Both the position numbers and the translations under genes were made by a program. A DNA stretch of 64,000 nt from Candidatus Proruminimicrobium quisquiliarum. GTDB lineage: Bacteria; Elusimicrobiota; Endomicrobiia; Endomicrobiales; Endomicrobiaceae. The stretch is taken from NCBI GenBank assembly GCA_018433245.1, contig JAHDRN010000001.1:248001-312000 (forward strand), in the 5' to 3' direction. Below the pieces are notes generated by a model. The model had not been told where the DNA came from. It worked only from the letters and a program-made list of their open reading frames with translations, and did not search any database. Positions 17,094 through 24,366 of the stretch are shown here, in pieces. Numbering within the stretch: position 1 is the first letter of the stretch; each line of letters starts with the position of its first letter.

Positions 17094-18698
17094 TTATTTT
17101 TCAAGTTCTTTATGATACTCTGAAAAATTCTCTTTGTAATTATTAAAATTAAAATTTTCGCAAAGAAGCAGGTTTTCGTTTAAAGGAGTTATTTTTTCAA
17201 ACAAATTGTTTTTTTTCACTGACGATAAAATATTTGTATTGTAATTTACAATAACCGCGTTAAGCCCGTTTAAGTTTTTCAGCCGCTGATTCCAGTAGCG
17301 GTGGTACAAACCTATATTATTATCCAAAGCCAGAAATATTACGTTTACTTTGCCGTCGCAATTTTTCGTGTAATAATTAAATTTATGAGCGTCTATTTTA
17401 TTTGTGCAGACTATAAAAGAAATATTTTTATCAATATCGTTTATAGCAGTAACGGTCTTTTTAATGTAAGGCATGTTCTTTTTTATATATCTGTTTGCGT
17501 CAAAATCCATTCCGTAAAGAAAATATACCGGATTTATAAACGACAGAAATATGCCAGATATTATAAATATCGCAAGAATCAATTTTAATATTCTGGTTTT
17601 TAAACACAGAAAAGATATGTATGCGCATAAAATAATTACGGCTGTTTTTGCGCAGTATTCAACTTGGAAAGAATAAAGAGACATTCCCAAACAGACTGAC
17701 AATATTACCGCCGAAAAAATAATTATAACCAAAAATCCTGATTGTTTTGTTTTTACATATGTTCTGACGAGACTGTAATATATGAATATTGTAAACGAAA
17801 TTCCAAAAAGACCGTAAATCCAGATATACGGGACATATTTAAAAATTATATCTACAACCTCGTTTCTGTACAGATATGAAAGAATCGGATTGTAGTAAAT
17901 TATTTGAGAACCTATAAACTGCAATAATACGTCTAAACTGTTATAAACGGCATCAACATGAAATCTTATATTGAAATTATAATTATGATGATAAACAAGC
18001 GTCGCAAAATCATTTTGGAAGTTCCAGATAATTACCGGAATAAACATTAATAAAGAAATGATAAAAGAAAAGTATAATTCTTTTGTTTTAAATAAATAAC
18101 GGTCTTTTTTTGAAATAAGCAAAAATAATATGACCGAAGGAAAAATTAAAAAAGTCTGGTATTTGCTTAACAGCCCCAACCCGACCGTTATTCCGAATAT
18201 ATATAAATATTTAATCTTATTTTCAGATATGATTATATAAAATATATATACTGACAAAATGTAAAACATTATGTATAAAATGTCGGACACCGTTTCCAAA
18301 GTGTAAAGCATAGGCAGAGAATACATTAAGAGAACAGCCGCAAGGGCCGTGTATGAATTAAATATTTTTTTTGCAAAACAATAAACAATGTATGCCGTAA
18401 AAAATAGCACAATAGTTGAAAGAATTCTCGGACTGACGTCGTTGTACCCGAAAAATATCATAAAAATCCGGTTCATTAACGCCAGAAGAGGGGGATGTTC
18501 AACATAAGAAAGATTAAGATTGCAGGCCTGCGCGCATTGCCCGAGTTCGTCCATAGTAAGATCTATTCTTGAACAAACCAAAAGTTTTACGGCTGATAAA
18601 AATAAGGTTATTAAAATAAACAGTCTGTCGTGTATTTGCTTAAAACTAATTTTAAAAAAAGAAAAGAAACCGTTATTGTTAGAAGGAAAAATTTTCAT
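17094..18698 (-). CDS. GT39/ArnT-like membrane glycosyltransferase
   Basis: 534 residues, polytopic. The N-terminal loop carries the GT-C hallmark: an acidic pair in TMDELGQCAQ (about 50-55) followed by VEHPPLLALMNRIFM (HPPL). About ten hydrophobic segments follow, then a soluble C-terminal domain of about 130 residues (CTNKIDAHKFNYYTKNCDGK...). Such enzymes transfer sugars from polyprenyl-phosphate donors to protein, lipid A or other envelope glycans on the outer face of the inner membrane. The acceptor is unknown. No clear ribosome-binding site precedes the ATG. Confidence 0.82.
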   Translation of the reverse strand: MKIFPSNNNGFFSFFKISFKQIHDRLFILITLFLSAVKLLVCSRIDLTMDELGQCAQACNLNLSYVEHPPLLALMNRIFMIFFGYNDVSPRILSTIVLFFTAYIVYCFAKKIFNSYTALAAVLLMYSLPMLYTLETVSDILYIMFYILSVYIFYIIISENKIKYLYIFGITVGLGLLSKYQTFLIFPSVILFLLISKKDRYLFKTKELYFSFIISLLMFIPVIIWNFQNDFATLVYHHNYNFNIRFHVDAVYNSLDVLLQFIGSQIIYYNPILSYLYRNEVVDIIFKYVPYIWIYGLFGISFTIFIYYSLVRTYVKTKQSGFLVIIIFSAVILSVCLGMSLYSFQVEYCAKTAVIILCAYISFLCLKTRILKLILAIFIISGIFLSFINPVYFLYGMDFDANRYIKKNMPYIKKTVTAINDIDKNISFIVCTNKIDAHKFNYYTKNCDGKVNVIFLALDNNIGLYHRYWNQRLKNLNGLNAVIVNYNTNILSSVKKNNLFEKITPLNENLLLCENFNFNNYKENFSEYHKELEK

Positions 18699-19104
18699 AT
18701 GCTTAAACAGATTATATTAAAAGCATTAATTAATAATCAAGAAATAAAAATTTAACATAGCAGATAAATTCAGGTAAAAATGGAAGAGATAATATATGTG
18801 GTTTGAGAAATAATGTAAATGATATTTTATAATTTAATGTTATAATAAATTTTTAGAAAATGAATGGAAAGATTAGCAAAAATAGTTTGAAATGATCAAT
18901 CTTTTGCAAGAATCTTTATTTTTTCAAAATATTAAATTATTATAATGGTGTTGACTTATAGGTATTTTTTTAATATTTTATATATAGAACCTATCAATTT
19001 TGATAGATATTGATATATTTTGATTTATGTTTGTTTTTTCAATAGTTTATATATGAAACCTATCAATTTTAATAGATATTGATAGATGTTAATAGGAGAA
19101 TCAT
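18699..19104. other. Intergenic region upstream of fic
   Basis: About 400 AT-rich bases with no ORF of note. The left half is featureless. The right half holds a fic promoter and the duplicated operator-like repeat described separately. Confidence 0.5.
18951..19092 (+). promoter_or_regulatory. fic promoter with duplicated operator-like repeats
   Basis: TTGACT (18951-18956), 17-base spacer, TATTTT (18974-18979). Two imperfect direct repeats of 47 bp, at 18977-19023 and 19046-19092, start with TTTATATAT and contain ACCTATCAATTTT(G/A)ATAG followed by ATATTGATA. The first has the inverted pair CTATCAA/TTGATAG. The repeats are 69 bp apart, overlap the start of transcription and end just before the ribosome site (AGGAGA) of fic. 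Confidence 0.7.
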
Positions 19105-20445
19105 ATGAAAGTACCTGAAAAGTCACCCAAATTAAAAGATATATTAACCAAATCCGGACTGGAAGAATTTCAAAAATCATATACTAATCCAAACTTTGAC
19201 ATAAAAAAAATTATAAATGATTATGATTATTGGACTGAATTTAAACAGAAAAAATATGGAGTAAAACCTGAAACTGCCTGGGCAAGAAGAGAAGTGGAAT
19301 CCTTATCAAATAGGAAAGAACTTCCTTTTTCAGATAAAGACGGAAAAAAATTTTCTTTTTGGTTAACGCCAAAAACACAACCTATTCTGCATTTTATAGA
19401 CAGAGATGCATTATCTTTTCCTATTTTGGATATGCGTAATGAAGCGGAAAAAACAAAATATTTAATTTCTTCTTTAGTGGAAGAAGCGATAGCTTCAAGC
19501 CAAATAGAAGGCGCCGCTACAACACGCCGCGTTGCAAAAGAAATGTTGGCAGTAAACAGGGTGCCAAAAAATAAATCGGAATGGATGATATACAATAATT
19601 ATAAAGCGATAAATCATATTAAAGAAAAAGATTGTAAAAATCCATTAAGCGAAGATATGTTATTAAATTTACACAAAATACTTACCGAAAATACTTTTGA
19701 AGAAAAAGAGAAAGATTGTATAGGGAGATTTCGGCTTCCGGTTCAAGATGACGATATCGGCGTTTACGATATTGACGAGACTTTGTTGTATAAGCCTTAT
19801 CCTGCCGAACAAATTCCGGCAGAAATAAAAAAGCTTATTGATTTTGCAAATACAAATCATGACGGCGTGCAAAGTGAATTTATACATCCGGTTGTAAAAG
19901 CAATTATTCTTCATTTTTGGATACCGTATATTCATCCTTTTACGGATGGGAACGGCAGAACCGCAAGGGCTTTGTTTTATTGGTTTATGTTAAAAAACGG
20001 TTATTGGATTTTTGAATATATTTCTATTTCCAAATTAGTATTAAAAATGTCAGGACAATATAAAAAATCTTTTTTATATTCGGAATGTTCGGATAATGAT
20101 ATGACTTATTTTGTCTTATTTAATCTTGAAATTATTGAAAAATCTATAAAAGACCTCATACTTCTTATAAATAAAAAAGAAGCTTTACAACGCAAAAATC
20201 GGTTTATTTTAGACAAATATCCCGGCCTTAATCATCGTCAGAGGGATATTTTAATCAATGCGTTAAAAAATCCGAATAAAGAATATGAAATATCTTTACA
20301 TAAAGGGTTACATCAAATAAGTTATGGGACGGCAAGATCTGACTTTATGGATTTAGCAAAACTCGGACTTATGGAAGTACACTTGATAGGTAAAAAAAAT
20401 ATTTTTATCCCCGCTAAAGACATACTTTTAAAATTACAATCTTAA
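19105..20445 (+). CDS. Fic-domain AMPylase with C-terminal winged helix
   Basis: 446 residues. The Fic core motif HPFTDGNGRTAR starts at H277 (catalytic His, phosphate-binding GNGR), so it should transfer AMP or another nucleotide moiety to protein side chains. The autoinhibitory motif (S/T)xxxE(G/N) is present N-terminally at S131-E135-G136 in SSQIEGAAT, making it a self-inhibited class II Fic protein. The last 70 residues (LNHRQRDILINAL...ISYGTARSDFMDLAKLGL..VHLIGKKNIFIPA) look like a winged helix, which with the repeats upstream suggests autoregulation. Its target is unknown. No separate antitoxin gene is adjacent. Confidence 0.93.
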   Translation: MKVPEKSPKLKDILTKSGLEEFQKSYTNPNFDIKKIINDYDYWTEFKQKKYGVKPETAWARREVESLSNRKELPFSDKDGKKFSFWLTPKTQPILHFIDRDALSFPILDMRNEAEKTKYLISSLVEEAIASSQIEGAATTRRVAKEMLAVNRVPKNKSEWMIYNNYKAINHIKEKDCKNPLSEDMLLNLHKILTENTFEEKEKDCIGRFRLPVQDDDIGVYDIDETLLYKPYPAEQIPAEIKKLIDFANTNHDGVQSEFIHPVVKAIILHFWIPYIHPFTDGNGRTARALFYWFMLKNGYWIFEYISISKLVLKMSGQYKKSFLYSECSDNDMTYFVLFNLEIIEKSIKDLILLINKKEALQRKNRFILDKYPGLNHRQRDILINALKNPNKEYEISLHKGLHQISYGTARSDFMDLAKLGLMEVHLIGKKNIFIPAKDILLKLQS

Positions 20446-20744
20446 TTTCTTATATTTTAATATTTAATTTTATTTTACAAAATATAAACCAAAATCAGAC
20501 GATAGGATTGGTTATTTAATATGGACTGGAAAAATGTAATAATGTAGATGCTGTACCAAATATAGTTTTAAAAAATTATAAGTATTGGGATAAAAAATAT
20601 CCTATGCAATTAAATCTTTAAGCATTTCAAGACTCCATTAATTATTAAAATTTTGTAACAATTAATTATATGAAAAGGTCTAATTAATAATCAAGCAAAT
20701 ATATAGAGTTCTTTGAAAAATAAAAAAGTGGGGAAAAAGAAAAC
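20446..20744. other. Intergenic region with possible gene remnant
   Basis: No intact gene. On the plus strand a stop-free run of about 33 codons ending at TAA 20619-20621 reads GLEKCNNVDAVPNIVLKNYK then YWDKKYPMQL, protein-like but with no start codon. It may be the tail of a deleted gene. No known family was recognised. Confidence 0.3.
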
Positions 20745-20815
20745 TGCCCGACCTGGGCTCGAACCAGGAGACTTCTGCTCCAGAGGCAGACGTGTTACCA
20801 ATTACACCATCGGGC
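20745..20815 (-). tRNA. tRNA-Gln(CTG)
   Basis: Minus-strand cloverleaf: acceptor GCCCGAT/GTCGGGC, discriminator A, D-arm TGGTGTAATTGGTAACA, anticodon stem TCTGC/GCAGA with loop CTCTGGA (anticodon CTG), T-arm CCTGGTTCGAGCCCAGG. CCA is not encoded. Confidence 0.93.
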
Positions 20816-20909
20816 AAACAAACAAATGATAAATATTTCTTTGAAACGTTGTTAGATTTTACAAAAACTTATTTTTTAAATCAATATCAAATTTTATTAT
20901 TTGGGAAAA

Positions 20910-20938
20910 TTGACAATAAAGAAATAAAATGTTAAACT
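20910..20938 (+). promoter_or_regulatory. Promoter of tRNA-Val
   Basis: TTGACA (20910-20915), 17-base spacer, TAAACT (20933-20938), about 16 bases before the tRNA. Because the next gene starts only 49 bp after the tRNA, it may also read into the glycoside hydrolase pair. Confidence 0.6.
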
Positions 20939-20954
20939 CAATAACGTTTTATGT

Positions 20955-21027
20955 GGGCAGTTAGCTCAGCTGGGAGAGCATCTCCCTTACAAGGAGGAGG
21001 TCGCAGGTTCAATCCCTGCACTGCCCA
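20955..21027 (+). tRNA. tRNA-Val(TAC)
   Basis: Acceptor GGGCAGT/ACTGCCC with discriminator A, D-arm AGCTCAGCTGGGAGAGC, anticodon stem TCTCC/GGAGG (last pair C-G partly wobble) with loop CTTACAA (anticodon TAC), T-arm GCAGGTTCAATCCCTGC. CCA is not encoded. Confidence 0.94.
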
Positions 21028-21076
21028 TTCAGAAATCTCTCCGAAAAAAAGATTAATAAAAATTAGGGGGCTGCAC

Positions 21077-23032
21077 ATGCTTAAAAAAACTTGGATTATA
21101 TTTTTGCTGATGACTCTGATTACTTCCGGCACAACCTCATTACATGCAGTTTCTAAAAAAGAAAAAAAACCAGTTCATACTCAAATTAATATATTCACTC
21201 CCGGTACCGATGATTTTATTGATTATGCAAAATACGGCGTATTTGAAAATCTCGGGACAGACAAATATAAGTACACAATTAAAGACCACGTAGGTTTAAA
21301 AGAAGCATCCGGCGAAGGTGTTTTTCCCAACGTAGCGGATATTTACAAAAGTCCTGATTTTAAAAAACTTAAACGTGAAAAAAAATTGGAAGGCGATAAA
21401 TGGGCGTTTGTAAATACTCTTGATTCACAGGCTAATTATTATAAATGGGCTACGGCTCAGGAAGAACCCGGCGTTAAACAATATTATACGGCTTTGGCTT
21501 TGGAACAGTCAGGAGACTATAAACGCGCCGTAAAAGCCTATCATGCGATAACGGTATTTTTTCCTAAATCAACCGGAGTCACGTTTTGGAAAACTCCGTG
21601 GTATGTGGCGCCCGTAGCCATAGAAAAAATCAAATATTTGACAAGAGAACATAAAGAATTAGGAGTCAAACTAGTTGACGCCGATATTGACATTATAGGC
21701 AAGTATGACGATGAAAAATCAAACGATGTTTTTATAATAAATCCCGGCAAAATCGTTCCCGCAACATCGGAAGACTGGATTTTGAAAAAAGCGGATTTGG
21801 AGTCAATAGGAGTAAAGAAAGTAACCGGAAAAGAAAAAGTTAAACTTGTAGAATACAACAATAACCATTTTCAGCTTATGGTTGATGACAAGCCTTATAT
21901 AATGAGAGCTATCGCCTATTCTCCGACTCCCGTCGGACTCAGCCCTGATAACGGAAGCGTTAATGTTTCAAAAGACTGGTCTTGGATGGATTACAATAAA
22001 AATAAAAAAATAGACGGTCCTTATGAAGCGTGGGTTGATGAAAACAAAAATAATAAAAAGGACAGAAAAGAAAAAGTCATAGGCGATTTTCAGCTTATGA
22101 AAGACATGGGAATAAATACCATAAGAATTTATAATTTTCCTGAATTAAATAAAGAACTTTTAAAAGACGGTTATGAAAAATATGATTTTATGTACATGAT
22201 AGGAAATTTCTTGGGAATGTACGGATTTCATTCCGGAGCCGAATGGTTTGAAGGAACCGATTATACAAATCCGAAACACCGTGAAAATATGTTAAACAGC
22301 GTAAGAGAAATGGTTGAAGAATACAAAAATGAACCTTATGTTTTAATGTGGGTTCTCGGAAATGAGAATAATTACGGTACGGTCGGAGTTCCGGGAGTAA
22401 GCGCAGGAACATCGTGCAATGTAAGAAAAGATCCGGCAGCATATTACAAATTTATCAACGAATGCGCTAAATTAATTAAAGAACTTGATCCTCAGCAAAG
22501 ACCGGTTGCTATATGCAACGGCGATTTGCTTTTTATGGATATCTGCGCTCAAAATGCTCCTGATTTGGATATATACGGCGCAAACGCGTACAGAGGAAAA
22601 GAAGGATTCGGAACTCTTTGGAGAGACGTCTTAAAATTATACGGAAAACCTGTTATTATAACCGAATACGGATGTCCGGCATACAGCAAATATATTACGT
22701 TTGAAAACAACGAAACAGAACAGGCTGAATACCATAGGGGAAGCTGGCTGAGCATGGAAGAAAATTTTGCCGGATACGGTTCCGGAAACGCTTTGGGCGG
22801 AGTAATATTTGAATGGACTGACGAATGGTGGAAAGCGGGACCGCCTCCTGAATTTGACCAGCATAAACAGGATATTATAGGCCAGTGGATGGGACCTTTC
22901 ATAGACGGATGGTCATATGAAGAATGGTTCGGATTATGTTCCATAGGCGACGGTAAGCACGGTCCGTTTAAGAGGCAGTTAAGAAAATCTTATTTTACAT
23001 ATAAAGAACTATGGGAAAAATACAGAAAATAA
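21077..23032 (+). CDS. Secreted glycoside hydrolase, clan GH-A (GH2-like)
   Basis: 651 residues from the ATG at 21077 (AGGGGG upstream); the longer frame would start inside tRNA-Val. A signal peptide (MLKKTWIIFLLMTLITSGTTSLHA) is followed by about 220 residues with TPR-like character (YYTALALEQSGDYKRAVKAY), then a TIM-barrel region. Acid/base E430 is seen in WVLGNENN and nucleophile E530 in ITEYGCPAY, the clan GH-A pair; the GH2 C-terminal barrel is the closest pattern. Between barrel strand 1 and GINTIRIYN sits DYNKNKKIDGPYE...DENKNNKKDRKEK, two EF-hand/dockerin-like acidic loops likely to bind Ca2+. Substrate unknown; paralogous to the next gene. Confidence 0.78.
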   Translation: MLKKTWIIFLLMTLITSGTTSLHAVSKKEKKPVHTQINIFTPGTDDFIDYAKYGVFENLGTDKYKYTIKDHVGLKEASGEGVFPNVADIYKSPDFKKLKREKKLEGDKWAFVNTLDSQANYYKWATAQEEPGVKQYYTALALEQSGDYKRAVKAYHAITVFFPKSTGVTFWKTPWYVAPVAIEKIKYLTREHKELGVKLVDADIDIIGKYDDEKSNDVFIINPGKIVPATSEDWILKKADLESIGVKKVTGKEKVKLVEYNNNHFQLMVDDKPYIMRAIAYSPTPVGLSPDNGSVNVSKDWSWMDYNKNKKIDGPYEAWVDENKNNKKDRKEKVIGDFQLMKDMGINTIRIYNFPELNKELLKDGYEKYDFMYMIGNFLGMYGFHSGAEWFEGTDYTNPKHRENMLNSVREMVEEYKNEPYVLMWVLGNENNYGTVGVPGVSAGTSCNVRKDPAAYYKFINECAKLIKELDPQQRPVAICNGDLLFMDICAQNAPDLDIYGANAYRGKEGFGTLWRDVLKLYGKPVIITEYGCPAYSKYITFENNETEQAEYHRGSWLSMEENFAGYGSGNALGGVIFEWTDEWWKAGPPPEFDQHKQDIIGQWMGPFIDGWSYEEWFGLCSIGDGKHGPFKRQLRKSYFTYKELWEKYRK

Positions 23033-24294
23033 TACTTGCGAAATTAATTATCTCGTTTTTTCTTGTAGTTTTTGTTTTTTCTTTCGTTTATCCGCAGGAA
23101 CAAACCGAAAAAAAACTTGGCAGCGGCACCGTTCAGCTTATACAAGATGAAGACGGCATGTGGAGAATAACCGTTAACGGACAGTTATATTTTATCAAAG
23201 GCATTGAATATTCAGCTGATACCGTAGGCAAAAGACCGGACGTCAACGACTGGATGTGGTCGGATTTAAACGACAACGGGAAAATAGACGGACCTTACGA
23301 TTCATGGATTGATTTTAACAGAAACGATTATCAGGATCTTGATGAAAATTCAATCGGTGATTTTGCTTTGCTTAAGGCTATGGGCTGCAATACCATCAGA
23401 ATATACCATTCGGACAATATCAATAAAGAACTTCTCAGAGATTTATACAACAAATACGGAATCAGGGTAATAATGGGCAATTATCTCGGGGCTTATACCA
23501 AAGGAAGCGGAGCCAACTGGGATAAAGGCACTGATTACACCGATGAAGACCAGCTTAAAAATATGCGTGAAAGCGTAAGAAAAATGGTTGAAGAAAATAA
23601 AAACGAGCCTTATATTTTAATGTGGATGCTGGGCAATGAAAACGACGTCGCCGGCGCGCACGATAATTCAACAAAAACAAATACGAACGCCAATTTATAT
23701 CCCGTTGAATTTGCAAAATTTCTTGAACAGACATGCCGGATGATAAAAGAAATGGATCCTAATCATCCCGTGGGTGTTTGTAACGCTACGACGAGATTTG
23801 TAAAATATTATGCAAAATATGCGCCCAGCATAGACGTTTTGGGCTTTAACCAGTATTCCGGACCTTACGGATTCGGAATTTTGTGGAGAAAAATAAAACA
23901 GGAATTTGACAGACCGGTTTTAATTACGGAATACGGCTGCGACGCTTACAATCAAAATAAACAGACTACCGACGAACAGTTTCAAGTCCAATATCACAGA
24001 AAAGCATGGAAAGACATAGAACAAAACGGTTATTGGGGCAAAGGCGTAGGAAATGCAATAGGCGGGTTTGTTTACTGCTGGCTTGACAAATGGTGGCTTA
24101 TAGGTTCAAACAAAGACCACGATACGACGCTTGGAGCGTGGAAAGGGCCAAAAAACGATAATTTTTTTCATGACGAATGGCTTGGCGTTGCCGATCAGGG
24201 AAAAGGAATGCACAGTCCGTTTAAAAGATACCTGAGAAATATATATTTTTTATATCAGGAAGAACTTTGGGATTGGGATCCTGCGCTTTATTAA
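23011..24294 (+). CDS. Secreted glycoside hydrolase, paralog of the preceding gene
   Basis: 427 residues; start overlaps the end of the preceding gene by 22 bp, so translation is probably coupled. Signal peptide in the first 30 residues (IILAKLIISFFLVVFVFSFVYPQE). It lacks the N-terminal helical region of its paralog and begins directly with the beta-sheet entry VNGQLYFIKGIEYSADTVG, then the same double Ca2+-loop-like insert (DLNDNGKIDGPYDSWIDFNRND) and barrel. Catalytic pair E210 (MLGNEND) and E307 (ITEYGCDAY). The pair probably arose by duplication and acts on the same extracellular or periplasmic glycan. GH2 versus another GH-A family is not settled. Confidence 0.78.
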   Translation: MGKIQKIILAKLIISFFLVVFVFSFVYPQEQTEKKLGSGTVQLIQDEDGMWRITVNGQLYFIKGIEYSADTVGKRPDVNDWMWSDLNDNGKIDGPYDSWIDFNRNDYQDLDENSIGDFALLKAMGCNTIRIYHSDNINKELLRDLYNKYGIRVIMGNYLGAYTKGSGANWDKGTDYTDEDQLKNMRESVRKMVEENKNEPYILMWMLGNENDVAGAHDNSTKTNTNANLYPVEFAKFLEQTCRMIKEMDPNHPVGVCNATTRFVKYYAKYAPSIDVLGFNQYSGPYGFGILWRKIKQEFDRPVLITEYGCDAYNQNKQTTDEQFQVQYHRKAWKDIEQNGYWGKGVGNAIGGFVYCWLDKWWLIGSNKDHDTTLGAWKGPKNDNFFHDEWLGVADQGKGMHSPFKRYLRNIYFLYQEELWDWDPALY

Positions 24295-24301
24295 AAAAAT
24301 A

Positions 24302-24351
24302 TTGTTTTCATAACAAGAATATGTTATAATCCGCGTATAAGTTCTTGTTAT
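24302..24351 (+). promoter_or_regulatory. Promoter and operator of the kinase/surface operon
   Basis: TTGTTT (24302-24307), 17-base spacer, TATAAT (24325-24330). The perfect inverted repeat ATAACAAGAA (24310-24319) / TTCTTGTTAT (24342-24351) straddles the -10 box with centres about 32 bp apart, an arrangement suited to repression. It is the only clear promoter seen for the long downstream gene run. Confidence 0.7.
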
Positions 24352-24366
24352 TTCAAGGAGTGGGTA

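Noticed and set aside
20951-21076. N-terminal extension of the first glycoside hydrolase reading through tRNA-Val
   Set aside because: The frame is open by chance across the tRNA; the ATG at 21077 has an AGGGGG site and opens a proper signal peptide.
22188-22944. Minus-strand frames inside the glycoside hydrolase genes
   Set aside because: Antisense shadows with Pro/Phe/Ser-rich composition typical of non-coding frames.
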